Of a stretch of DNA of 64,000 bases, positions 33,227-64,000 are shown one piece after another. The notes under the pieces were generated by a model that did no database searches, had not been told where the DNA came from, and saw only the letters and a program-made list of their open reading frames with translations. The translations under genes and the position numbers were made by a program. How positions within the stretch are numbered: the stretch's first letter is position 1; each line of letters starts with the position of its first letter. The stretch is from Corallococcus caeni (GTDB taxonomy: Bacteria > Myxococcota > Myxococcia > Myxococcales > Myxococcaceae): positions 372,001-436,000 of the forward strand of contig NZ_BTTW01000007.1 in the NCBI RefSeq assembly GCF_036245865.1, read 5' to 3'.

Positions 33227-34951
33227 ATGCGCTTCTTCCTGACCCTTCCGGACGGGCGTTCCTTCGCGCTGGAGAAGCCGGTGGTGTCCGTGGGCTCCGA
33301 GCCCGCGTGCGACGTCGTCCTCTCCGCGCCCGGGGTGAAGGGCAGCCATGCCTTGCTGTTCCGGGACGCGCGGGGGTGGACGGTGTCCGCCGCCAGTCCA
33401 GACTGCGACGTCCGGGTGCGTGGCAAGCGGGTGGAGCTGTCGCCGCTGGAGCCGGGGGCCTCCTTCACCCTGGGCAAGGCCTCGCTCACGCTGACGGCTT
33501 CCGAGCCCGAGGTCGCGTCGGTGCCTTCCGTGGCGCCCTCCCGCCTGCTGGGCGTGCTGACGGACTTCGCTTCGCGGCTGCTCGTGCAGCGTCCCGCGTC
33601 GGAGCTGCTGGAGGCCGCGCTGCGGGGCATCGCGGACGTCACCTCCGCGGACGTGGGCTTCCTCGTGTCGGTGGAGGGCGACCGGCGGCAGGTGCTGGGG
33701 GCCACCGGCTCCGTGCCGGCGTCGGTGGTGGTGGACAGCCTGGTGGATCAGGTCGTGGGCTCCGGGGCTCCGGTGCTGGTGCCGGACGTCGCTGCGGAGG
33801 CGGCGCTCGCGGGCGCTCCCAGTGTCCTGGCCCTTCGGTTGACCTCCGCGCTCGTGCTGCCACTTCGCGCGGCCTCCGCGCCCCTGTGCGCCGTGTACCT
33901 GGGACGGCGCCTGGGCAGTCCTCCGTTCTCTCCGCGTGAGCTGGAGGAGGCCATGGCGCTCTCCTCGCTCGCGGCGCTGCTGCTGGCGACGTCGCGAGAA
34001 CTGACCGACCTGCGCGCCCAGGTGGACAGCCTCACGCAGCGCATCGCCGCGGCCACGTTCGAAGGGCTCATCGGTGAGTCGCCCGCGATGCGCAACCTCT
34101 ACCGGCAGGTGGAGCGTCTGGGCCCCACGTCCCTGCACGTGCTCATCCAGGGGGAGACGGGCACGGGCAAGGAGGAGGTGGCCCGCGCCCTCCACCGGCG
34201 GAGCGGCCGGCGCGGACGGCTGGTGGCCATCAACTGCGCGGCGCTCCCGGAGTCGCTCATCGAGCGCGAGCTGTTCGGCCACGCTCGCGGGGCGTTCTCC
34301 GGCGCGACCTCCGACCGCGCGGGGCTGGTGGAGGCGTCGGACGGGGGCACGCTCTTCCTGGATGAGATTGGGGACATGCCGCTGACGCTCCAGTCGCGCC
34401 TGCTGCGCGTCGTCCAGGAGCACGAGGTGACGCGGCTGGGAGAGCACCGTCCCCGCAAGGTCGACATGCGCGTCATCGCCGCCACGCACCAGCCGTTGAA
34501 GACGCTCGTCGCCCGGGGCGCCTTCCGCGAGGACCTCCTCTTCCGCCTGGACGAGGTGCGCCTGGAGGTGCCCCCGCTGCGGGAGCGCGGAGAGGACGTG
34601 CTGCTCATCGCGCACCACGTGCTGAAGCAGCAGGGGGCTCGCGCTCGGGGCTTCACGCAGAAGGCGGCGGAGGCCCTGCGCGGTCATCCCTTCCCGGGCA
34701 ACGTCCGCGAGCTCGTGTCCCGGGTGCGGCGCGCGGCCATCCTCGCTTCCGGGGAGCTCATCGGCGTCGAGGACCTGGACCTGGCCGCGGACACGGCGCC
34801 GCTGGTGCCCCTGGACGAAGCGCGCGATGCCTTCGTGCTGCGCTACGTGCGCGAGGCCCTGGCCCGCAGCGGCGGCAGCAAGAAGGAGGCGGCCCGGGCC
34901 CTGGGCATCGGCCTGCGCTCCGTGTTCCGCTACCTGGGCGAAGAGGACTGA
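33227..34951 (+). CDS. FHA-GAF sigma-54-dependent activator
   Basis: A 574-residue protein starting 9 bases after the carbonic anhydrase stop. Residues ~1-85 form an FHA domain (FALEKPVVSVGSEPACDVVLSAPGVKGSHALL, with the S-x-x-H feature), which reads phosphothreonine from Ser/Thr kinases. A GAF domain (~105-255) follows. The AAA domain has Walker A GETGTGKEE, sigma-54 contact loop GAFSGA and DEIGDMPLTLQSRLLRVVQ. The C-terminal helix-turn-helix (SKKEAARALGIGLRSVFRYL) is short. No receiver domain is present, so input is through FHA/GAF. A Ser/Thr kinase gene lies about 640 bases downstream. Confidence 0.93.
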   Translation: MRFFLTLPDGRSFALEKPVVSVGSEPACDVVLSAPGVKGSHALLFRDARGWTVSAASPDCDVRVRGKRVELSPLEPGASFTLGKASLTLTASEPEVASVPSVAPSRLLGVLTDFASRLLVQRPASELLEAALRGIADVTSADVGFLVSVEGDRRQVLGATGSVPASVVVDSLVDQVVGSGAPVLVPDVAAEAALAGAPSVLALRLTSALVLPLRAASAPLCAVYLGRRLGSPPFSPRELEEAMALSSLAALLLATSRELTDLRAQVDSLTQRIAAATFEGLIGESPAMRNLYRQVERLGPTSLHVLIQGETGTGKEEVARALHRRSGRRGRLVAINCAALPESLIERELFGHARGAFSGATSDRAGLVEASDGGTLFLDEIGDMPLTLQSRLLRVVQEHEVTRLGEHRPRKVDMRVIAATHQPLKTLVARGAFREDLLFRLDEVRLEVPPLRERGEDVLLIAHHVLKQQGARARGFTQKAAEALRGHPFPGNVRELVSRVRRAAILASGELIGVEDLDLAADTAPLVPLDEARDAFVLRYVREALARSGGSKKEAARALGIGLRSVFRYLGEED

Positions 34952-34993
34952 GGGGCTGTCCTTCCTCCTTCGCGTTGAAGTACTCCTGCGCCC

Positions 34994-35536
34994 ATGCGCT
35001 GCCCGTTCCCGTTCCTCCTCGTGCTCGGGGTCCTGCTGGTGGGCCCGGGGTGCCCGCTCGACATCCAGGTGCGTGAGGCGCCGGACGCGGGCTGCGCCGA
35101 GGAGTCGTGCGTGCTCGCCTGCTCCATGGACCGGGAGTGTCCGGAGGGACAGCGCTGCAATGACTTCTACGATGAGTGCGAGCCCGGCCCGCGCCTCACC
35201 GAGCCCTGTTCGGACAACATCGCCTGCTCCGGAATCGCGAGCTGCAAGGACGGGCGCTGCGCGCGGCGCTGCTCCGTGCAGGACTGTCCCCCGGGCTACC
35301 AGTGCTCGCCGAGACCGGAGTCCCTGTGCGTCGAGACCTGTGAGGGCCTGACCCCCGGGAACCTGGGGAGGTTCTGCGAGTCCTCGCTGGAGTGCACCCG
35401 CTGCGGCCTCTGCACCGACTCCGGAAGTGGGAAGAAGTGCCACCAACCCTGCCGGTCGGATGCGGAGTGCCCCGATTCCCGGCCCGGGGCGTGTGTGCTG
35501 ATCCCCGGCTCCACCCTTCGCGTGTGCCAGCAGTGA
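34994..35536 (+). CDS. Cysteine-rich secreted protein or lipoprotein
   Basis: A 180-residue protein. A hydrophobic signal (PFLLVLGVLLVGPGCP) ends at a Cys that may serve as a lipobox (GPGC). The mature part has about 24 cysteines in short repeats of the type C-x-x-D-x-E-C-P-x-G-x-x-C (DRECPEGQRCNDFYDEC, SVQDCPPGYQCSP, RSDAECPDSRPGAC). Such Cys-rich modules are frequent in myxobacterial surface proteins. Function unknown. It sits between two signalling genes with short gaps. Confidence 0.72.
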   Translation: MRCPFPFLLVLGVLLVGPGCPLDIQVREAPDAGCAEESCVLACSMDRECPEGQRCNDFYDECEPGPRLTEPCSDNIACSGIASCKDGRCARRCSVQDCPPGYQCSPRPESLCVETCEGLTPGNLGRFCESSLECTRCGLCTDSGSGKKCHQPCRSDAECPDSRPGACVLIPGSTLRVCQQ

Positions 35537-35588
35537 CGGGGCCCCTGGGTTTGCCCGCGCGGATCGCGCTTCCTAGACTGCGCGCGCG

Positions 35589-37619
35589 ATGACGGGCGAA
35601 ATGCTGGCCGGCCGCTACCAGTTGGAGCAGGAGTTGGGGCGGGGCGGGATGGCGACGGTGTTCCTCGCCCGCGACCTCCGGCTGTCCCGCCGCGTGGCGG
35701 TGAAGGTGCTGCACCCGGGCATGGAGGCCCGCCTCACCGAGCGCTTCCGCCAGGAGGCGGAGGTGGTGGCGTCGCTCCAGCACCCCAACGTGCTGGCGGT
35801 GCATGACTTTGGCGAGGACGCCGTGCGCGGCCCGTTCCTCGTCTGTGAGTGGGTGCAGGGCGAGAACCTGCGCGAGCTGGCGCGGCGCCTGGCCCCCATG
35901 CCGACGGAGGCTGTCGCGCTCCTGGGTTGGGAGCTGGCCCGGGCGCTGGAGGCGGCGCACGCGCGCGGCGTCGTGCACCGGGACGTCAAGCCGGAGAACG
36001 TGCTCGTGGCTCGCGGCGGTCCGCTGAAGCTCGCGGACTTCGGCATCGCGGCGCTGGCGGACGGGGCCCGGCTGACGAGCACGGGCGCCATCATCGGCTC
36101 GCTGGCGTACATGGCCCCCGAGCGCATCGACACCGGGGCGTGGTCTCCGGCGTCGGACGTCTACGCGGTGGGCGTCGTGTTGTTCGAGCTGTGCGCGGGC
36201 ACGACGCCGCACGCCGGAGAGGGCAGTGCCCGGCTGGCGGTCTCGGTGATGACGCGCGATGCGCCGTCGCTGCTGGACGTCGCGCCGGGCACTCCCGCGC
36301 CGCTGGGGGCGCTGGTCGCGCGGTGTCTTGCGCGGGATGCGCGCGACCGGCCCGCGGAGGGCGCGGCGCTGGTCCAGGAACTGGAGGCGGTGCTGCGGCC
36401 GTGGGTCGGTGCGCCCGTTGAAGCGTCGCGCGCCTTCTTCCTGGCCCCGGAGGCTTCCGTGGCCCGCTGGCGCGAGGACGGGTTCCAGCGGCTGTTGAGC
36501 GAGGGCCGCGCGCTGCTCGCGGCAGGGCAGGGGGCACAGGCCGCCCGGTGTCTCAACGCCGCGCTGACGCTCCAGCCCGGAGCGCCCGAGGTGCTGGCGC
36601 TCCTGCGCTCGCGTCCCGTGAAGAAGGGGCTGGCCCGGCGTGCGTGGGATGCGCTTCCGGGTTCGTGGCCGGAGCGAGCGAAGGGGCTCGTGGCGGGCGT
36701 GGTGATCGCGGGAGTGCTGGGGAGCCTGGGGACGTGGGGATGGCGCTCTCGTGAGCGTGCGGAGGACTTGAGCTCCCCTGTGCATCCAGCGTCTGTCGCT
36801 GGTGCGGACACAGTGGGGGCTCCTGCTGCTCCAGTGGGTGTGGCTTCCAATGCGACGAAGCGCTCCTCCGTGCCGCCCGCTCCCGTCGCGGGTTCGGACG
36901 CGGTGGAGGCTCCCACTGCTCCAGTGGGTGTGCCTCCCCTGTCCGTCGCGAGCTCGGAGACGGTGGAGGCCTTCGCTCCTCCGCCTGTCGTTGGTTCCAA
37001 TGCAACGCGGGGCAACTCCTTGGACTCCGCGTCTGTTTCGAGCACGAACGCGGCGGGTGCCTCCAAGGTTCCTTCACGTGCCTCGGGGCCCTCGGCGCAC
37101 GGGGCGGCTGGCACTTCGCGGCCTCGGGGCTCACGTCCCGAGACGACGGAGCCCGTCCCTGGCGAGGATCTGCCCGTGCGTGTTCCGGACGCCCAGGACC
37201 TCGCGACCCTCACGGTGGCGACGCGCCCCTGGGCCGAGGTGTTCGTGGATGGCCAGAGCCGGGGCTACACCCCACGGCTGCGCGAGCTGCGGCTGGCTCC
37301 CGGGACGCACCGGCTCCGCTTCGACAACCCGCTGTGCGAACCCGTCGAGGAGGTGCTCGAAGTGGCTGCCGGCGAAGCGGTGTCCCGTGAAGTCTCCCTC
37401 CAGGTGCGCGCCGCCGAGGTCACCATCGTCGCGCCCGCGGCGTCCCGTGTCTTCGTCGACGGTGTGGAGGTGGGCGTGGCCCCGCTGCCGGCTCCCGTGA
37501 AGCTCACGCACGGGGGGCACCTCGTGTCGGCCCGCGACGCCGGAGGCAACGTGCTGAGGCAATCGCTCAACGCGGTGGCGGGCACCCGCACCACGGTCGT
37601 GCTGGAGACGTCGCCATGA
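35589..37619 (+). CDS. Membrane Ser/Thr protein kinase with extracytoplasmic PEGA domains
   Basis: A 676-residue protein. The N-terminal kinase (residues ~10-275) has GRGGMATVFLA, VAVKVLHP, HRDVKPENVL and DFGIAALADG, all intact. A region of about 100 residues (TPR-like) and one transmembrane segment (GLVAGVVIAGVLGSLGTWGW, near 370) follow. The outside part starts with a repetitive Ala/Pro/Val-rich linker and ends with two PEGA-type beta domains (VATRPWAEVFVDGQSRGYTPR; APAASRVFVDGVEVG). The architecture suggests a receptor kinase anchored or sensing at the cell surface. The stop overlaps the next ATG as ATGA. Confidence 0.93.
   Translation: MTGEMLAGRYQLEQELGRGGMATVFLARDLRLSRRVAVKVLHPGMEARLTERFRQEAEVVASLQHPNVLAVHDFGEDAVRGPFLVCEWVQGENLRELARRLAPMPTEAVALLGWELARALEAAHARGVVHRDVKPENVLVARGGPLKLADFGIAALADGARLTSTGAIIGSLAYMAPERIDTGAWSPASDVYAVGVVLFELCAGTTPHAGEGSARLAVSVMTRDAPSLLDVAPGTPAPLGALVARCLARDARDRPAEGAALVQELEAVLRPWVGAPVEASRAFFLAPEASVARWREDGFQRLLSEGRALLAAGQGAQAARCLNAALTLQPGAPEVLALLRSRPVKKGLARRAWDALPGSWPERAKGLVAGVVIAGVLGSLGTWGWRSRERAEDLSSPVHPASVAGADTVGAPAAPVGVASNATKRSSVPPAPVAGSDAVEAPTAPVGVPPLSVASSETVEAFAPPPVVGSNATRGNSLDSASVSSTNAAGASKVPSRASGPSAHGAAGTSRPRGSRPETTEPVPGEDLPVRVPDAQDLATLTVATRPWAEVFVDGQSRGYTPRLRELRLAPGTHRLRFDNPLCEPVEEVLEVAAGEAVSREVSLQVRAAEVTIVAPAASRVFVDGVEVGVAPLPAPVKLTHGGHLVSARDAGGNVLRQSLNAVAGTRTTVVLETSP
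36770..37040 (+). repeat. Imperfect tandem repeats in the kinase juxtamembrane linker
   Basis: The string CTCCAGTGGGTGTG recurs at about 36830 and 36920 (90-base spacing). GCGGTGGAGGCT-like units recur near 36899 and 36959. The encoded linker repeats PVGV and VAGSD/VASSE/VGSNAT motifs. It lies just outside the membrane segment and probably acts as a flexible spacer of variable length. Confidence 0.5.
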
Positions 37620-38347
37620 AGACCGCCATCGTGTCCCTCGTGCTCGCGGCGTCCCCGTCGCTGGGCCCCGCCCGTGAGGCTTACCAGTCCGGCGACCTGC
37701 CTCGGGCCCGGGCCTCGCTGGAGGGGCTGCTCCAGCCCCTGCGGCTCACCAACCTCCAGGAAGAGGCCGAAGCCCACCTGCTGCTCGCCGCGACGCTCCA
37801 TGCGCAGGAGGACCTGCCGCGCGCCGAGCAGGAAGCCGTGGAGGGACTCGCGCTCGACCCCGACACGAAGCTGGATCCGCTGGTGTATCCGCCGGACTTC
37901 ATCGCCTTCGTCGAACGGGTCAACGTCCAGCGGCGCGAGCGCATCGCCCGGCGCGCCGCCGAGCGCCGGCCTCCCGTGCTCCTGCCCCGGTCCTCCGGCT
38001 CCGCCCCCGTCCTCGTCGAATCCCGCCCGGCGTCGCAGGGCTGGTATCTGGTGCCGTTCGGCGTGGGCCACCTGGTGCACGGCCAGCGCTCCAAGGGCAC
38101 GGCGCTGGCGGTGGGGCAGGGCACGACGTTCGCCGTGTCCGCTGTCTCCCTGGGCGTGGCCCTGTCGATGCGCGGCTCCGACGGCCGCTACTCCGCGCAG
38201 GACGCGCCCACGGCCCGGGCCTTCAACGTCTCCTATCTCGTGGGGGCCTACGCCTTCGCGGCGCTCTATGCCTACGGGGTGCTGGACGGGCTCCTGGCCT
38301 CACCCGAGCCGCTCGCATCGACCCCGGGCCGCGTCCCCGAGCACTGA
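37616..38347 (+). CDS. Conserved membrane-associated protein translationally coupled to the kinase
   Basis: A 243-residue protein whose ATG overlaps the kinase stop (ATGA). The N-terminus looks like a signal peptide (IVSLVLAASPSLGP) followed by TPR-like helices (AREAYQSGDLPRARASLEGLLQ, EAEAHLLLAATLHAQEDLPRAEQEA). A conserved YPPDFIAFVERVNVQRRERIA stretch follows, then two hydrophobic segments near the C-terminus. Myxobacterial PEGA kinases are often followed by such proteins. It may be a partner or substrate of the kinase. No enzyme motif was seen. Confidence 0.7.
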   Translation: MKTAIVSLVLAASPSLGPAREAYQSGDLPRARASLEGLLQPLRLTNLQEEAEAHLLLAATLHAQEDLPRAEQEAVEGLALDPDTKLDPLVYPPDFIAFVERVNVQRRERIARRAAERRPPVLLPRSSGSAPVLVESRPASQGWYLVPFGVGHLVHGQRSKGTALAVGQGTTFAVSAVSLGVALSMRGSDGRYSAQDAPTARAFNVSYLVGAYAFAALYAYGVLDGLLASPEPLASTPGRVPEH

Positions 38348-38379
38348 CGCGGCGGCCCGCCCCGGTGTAAAGGGAGCGG

Positions 38380-39204
38380 ATGAACGACGTGAACCTGGTG
38401 GAGATCGCTCGGCGGTTCGAACGCAAGCAGGCCACCTCCGCGGTGGCGCTGGCGACGGACTCCGCGCCGCTCGCCGACGGCTGGATGGCGTTCGGCGGCG
38501 TGGGCTCGTACATCAACAAGTCGTGCGGCTACGGCTTCGAGCGTGCCGTCACGGACGCGGAGCTGGACGCACTGGTGGACTTCTTCGCCTCGCGCGGGGT
38601 GGAGCCCAAGGCGGAGCTGAGCCCCTTCGCGCCGCAGGCCCTGCTGAAGGGGCTGGCGGACCGGGGCTTCGTGCTGCGCGAGTTCGAGACGGTGCTGTAC
38701 CGGCCGCTCCCCGCGGGAGAGGACCTGTCGCTGCTGGCGCGGAGCGCGGCTCCGAGCCTGCGCGTCGAGCGGGTGGATCCGTCCGACGACGCGGCGGTGC
38801 GCAGATTCGTGGAGGTCGCCGGCAGCGGCTTCGTCCCGGAAGGCGAGCCGATGCCGGAGATCTTCTGGGAGATGGGATTGAAGGCGGCGCGCAACCCCTC
38901 CTCGGACTCGTACATGGCTTGGCTCGACGGCGAGCCGGCGGGGGCGGGGAGCTGCGAGGTGAGCGACGGGCTCACGACCCTGTTCGGAACGTCGGTGCTG
39001 CCGGCGTACCGGCGGCGCGGCGTGCAGCAGGCGCTCATCGCCGCGCGGCTGGCTCGGGGGCGGGAGAAGGGCAGCGACCTGGCCGCCATCATGTCCTCGC
39101 CCGGCATCCCCACGGAGCGCAACGCCATGCGCCTGGGCTTCCAGATGGCCTACTCCCGCGCCGTGCTGGTGAAGCCCGGCGCGGGGCTGGAGCCGTCGCC
39201 CTGA
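38380..39204 (+). CDS. GNAT-family N-acetyltransferase
   Basis: A 274-residue protein with AAGGGAG before the ATG. The C-terminal GNAT domain carries the acetyl-CoA-binding stretch TSVLPAYRRRGVQQALIAARLARGREKG and the terminal IPTERNAMRLGFQMAYSRAVL. The N-terminal 120 residues are a degenerate second GNAT-like half, as in tandem GNAT enzymes. The substrate is unknown. It ends 3 bases from the convergent GON-domain gene. Confidence 0.85.
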   Translation: MNDVNLVEIARRFERKQATSAVALATDSAPLADGWMAFGGVGSYINKSCGYGFERAVTDAELDALVDFFASRGVEPKAELSPFAPQALLKGLADRGFVLREFETVLYRPLPAGEDLSLLARSAAPSLRVERVDPSDDAAVRRFVEVAGSGFVPEGEPMPEIFWEMGLKAARNPSSDSYMAWLDGEPAGAGSCEVSDGLTTLFGTSVLPAYRRRGVQQALIAARLARGREKGSDLAAIMSSPGIPTERNAMRLGFQMAYSRAVLVKPGAGLEPSP

Positions 39205-39207
39205 GGG

Positions 39208-40551
39208 CTACGGCTGCGGCACGGTGTACGCCAGGGGCAGCAGCGCGCCGTTCTGGTTGAACGGGTTGTAGCTGCCCTGGGGGCCCACCCAGCCGCAGCC
39301 GCCGTAGCCGCGCATCTCCACCACCTGGTTGTTGGCGCTGAACGCCCACCACGACGAGCTGCTGGAGGGGCCGAACTTGCCAATGGCCCCCGAGCGCACG
39401 GAGAACGGCGTGCCCCGCAGGTCCACGTTGGCCAGGCCCGTGCGGCTGCACCCCATGGCCGCCGCGTAGGTCATGGCCGTCACCGGCTCCTTGTCGACGT
39501 GCCTGAGCGCCCCGGTGGACGTCGCGAAGGTCTGGTCCCCGGTGTCCACGGCGAGGGTGACGGGGTTCATCCTGACGCGCGTGTATCGGGTCCGCACGTC
39601 GGTGCCCGGCGAGTTCCCTCCCGCCGTGTACTGCGAGTAGTTGGCGCCATCCTCCGTGTGCACGAGGGGCAGGTACTCCTTGGGCGTGCCGGCCATGTCC
39701 TTGCACCACGCCGTCCAGCGCTTCAGCGGATCCTTGTTCACGAACAGCGCGTACTCACCGTCCGGCGCGCCAGGGCGGGCGGCGCGGAGGTCCTGGCACG
39801 TCGCGGGACGGTCCCCTCCGCGGTAGTGGAGCTGGAGCGTGCCGCCCTGCTGGTTGTAGGGGTTGAAGCTGCCCACGAGCCCCACCCAGCCGCAGAAGCC
39901 GCCGCCGGACAGGTCGACGACCTGGCCGTCCTCGCGGATGACGGCGGCACCGGACGCGCTCGCGCCGCCCACGCCGAACGACTCCGCGTCCACCGTGAAC
40001 GGGGTGCTCCGGAGGTCGATGTTGCCCACGCCCTGTCCGCCGCCGCACGCCATGGCCACGCCGTAGGGCATGGAGGTGACGGTGTCCGGCGAGTGCGTCA
40101 GCTGGCCCGTGGAGGTGGCGAAGGTCTGGTCGGCGGTGTCCACGCGCAGGGTCGCGGGGTCGATGCGCAGCTGGAGGTAGGACGTGCGGACGTCGGTGCC
40201 GGGCGAGGCGTCGCCCGCAGTGTACTGCGAGAAGTTGGAGCCAGGCTCCTTGTGCGGCAGGGCGAGGTACTCCTTCGGCGTGCCGGCCATGTCGCGGCAG
40301 TACGCGGTCCACGACGCGGTGACGTCACCGGCCACGTACAGCACGTAGGACCCGTCCGGCGCTCCGGGCTGGGCGGTGCGGATGTCCAGGCAGCTCGCGG
40401 GCAGCGCGGTGAGTGCCTGGGTGTTCGTCGCGGGCGTGCTGGAGGTGTCGCTGGCGCCGCAGCCGGCGGCCGCGAGGGCCAGGAGGCTCCAGGTCAGGGT
40501 CTTCGCGCGGCGGGAGAAGCGGGGGACGGCGGCGGACTTCAAGTGGTTCAT
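39208..40551 (-). CDS. Lipoprotein with two tandem GON domains
   Basis: A 447-residue protein from ATG 40551, with AAGGAG nine bases upstream. The signal ends in lipobox A-A-G-C (LALAAAGCGAS). Two similar halves (about residues 50-240 and 250-447) each contain the GON layout: C-x-(D/I)-R-x-A-x-P-G-APDG, (W/Y)-x-x-(Y/W)-C-(R/K)-DMAGTPKEYL, (N/S)YSQYT, RVR...V(D/T)T-D-QTFATSTG, then MACGGG..NIDLR or MGCSR..NVDLRGTPF, and a final CGWVG..GS(F/Y)NP(Y/F)NQ. GON domains are known from animal ADAMTS proteases, where they do not carry the catalytic site. Here there is no protease domain. Probable surface or periplasmic binding protein. Confidence 0.85.
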   Translation of the reverse strand: MNHLKSAAVPRFSRRAKTLTWSLLALAAAGCGASDTSSTPATNTQALTALPASCLDIRTAQPGAPDGSYVLYVAGDVTASWTAYCRDMAGTPKEYLALPHKEPGSNFSQYTAGDASPGTDVRTSYLQLRIDPATLRVDTADQTFATSTGQLTHSPDTVTSMPYGVAMACGGGQGVGNIDLRSTPFTVDAESFGVGGASASGAAVIREDGQVVDLSGGGFCGWVGLVGSFNPYNQQGGTLQLHYRGGDRPATCQDLRAARPGAPDGEYALFVNKDPLKRWTAWCKDMAGTPKEYLPLVHTEDGANYSQYTAGGNSPGTDVRTRYTRVRMNPVTLAVDTGDQTFATSTGALRHVDKEPVTAMTYAAAMGCSRTGLANVDLRGTPFSVRSGAIGKFGPSSSSSWWAFSANNQVVEMRGYGGCGWVGPQGSYNPFNQNGALLPLAYTVPQP

Positions 40552-40688
40552 GGGTGAAGGCTCCTTGGGGGTGCGGAGCCTTCCCATGGCAAGGGCGGGG
40601 CCAGGAGGGCCGCCCGGGCTCCACCGCTGGGATTCCGGGACGTTGCAGGCGCGCCCGGCCTCTGTACCGAGGGGACGGCCCCACGAAC

Positions 40689-40704
40689 GTGCCAGTCCTG
40701 GCAC
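40689..40704. promoter_or_regulatory. 16-base palindrome between the GON gene and the NRPS end
   Basis: GTGCCAGTCCTGGCAC is palindromic with 7-base arms, about 140 bases upstream of the GON lipoprotein start and 75 bases after the synthetase stop. It may be an operator of the lipoprotein gene. It contains TGGCAC, but no sigma-54 -12 element follows at the right distance on either strand. Confidence 0.35.
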
Positions 40705-40778
40705 GCGCGCGGGTGTTGCCCAGGGGACGGCGCTGTCATGCCCCCCGGGCTTCCACGGCGGTCACGGTGGACTCCGGC

Positions 40779-64000
<23,222 letters not shown>

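Noticed and set aside
40699-40717. Sigma-54 promoter using TGGCAC of the palindrome
   Set aside because: The next TTGC is 11 bases away on the plus strand and absent at the right distance on the minus strand.

Overview
This is a high-GC, gene-dense chromosomal window with the hallmarks of a myxobacterium, most likely a Corallococcus/Myxococcus relative. The evidence is a TraA-type (SitA-like) polymorphic lipoprotein toxin with its immunity gene, several Ser/Thr protein kinases, sigma-54 enhancer-binding proteins, tandem GON domains and a hybrid NRPS/PKS gene of more than 23 kb. No insertion sequence, CRISPR array, rRNA or origin was seen.

Layout. 1-6130 is mostly housekeeping: the tail of a probable ftsH, a stand-alone sigma-70 region 1.1-like protein, grpE, an HtrA-type protease, a secreted protein, a PilZ protein, a Glu/Leu-type dehydrogenase with a palindrome upstream of its promoter, and tRNA-Thr(CGT) with its terminator. 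6156-7852 is a SitA/SitI-like toxin-immunity pair directly behind the tRNA terminator. 7860-12716 is a 1618-aa Ser/Thr kinase-ATPase-GAF-diguanylate cyclase fusion. 12939-16579 holds a ferredoxin-NADP reductase, a membrane protein, a small Cys-rich lipoprotein and a DUF418 protein.

16723-24587 is the least explained and most interesting non-NRPS region. Seven tightly packed minus-strand genes encode a FeeM-like N-acyltransferase, a heme-oxygenase-like diiron enzyme, a BtaA-like (DUF3419) aminocarboxypropyl transferase, an Asp/Asn beta-hydroxylase-type oxygenase (the OlsC superfamily), a FemAB/GNAT-like protein, a PaiB-type flavin protein and a BAHD-type acyltransferase. A second FemAB/GNAT gene converges on them. 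I infer an uncharacterised pathway for an N-acylated amino acid or a phosphorus-free aminolipid.

24814-29740 holds a two-component system (histidine kinase and NtrC-type regulator) with an OmpA-type lipoprotein and a DUF3014 protein downstream. 29899-33217 holds a glutathione peroxidase and a sulfide-oxidation set (persulfide dioxygenase divergent from a human-type sulfide:quinone oxidoreductase), followed by a beta-carbonic anhydrase. 33227-38347 is a signalling block: an FHA-GAF-sigma-54 activator, a Cys-rich lipoprotein, and a membrane Ser/Thr kinase with PEGA domains coupled to a partner gene. A GNAT gene and a tandem-GON lipoprotein follow.

40779-64000 is one open reading frame that enters from the right edge. 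It reads [A]-PCP-C-A-PCP-KS-AT-ACP-C-A*(LLM)-C-A(Ser)-PCP-C-A(Val-like)-PCP-C-A-PCP-C-PCP-TE. It has a luciferase-like monooxygenase inserted in a degenerate adenylation domain with no carrier protein, a PKS module with no reductive domain, and a terminal module with no A domain. From memory its organisation recalls the M. xanthus myxoprincomide synthetase, which could not be checked here.
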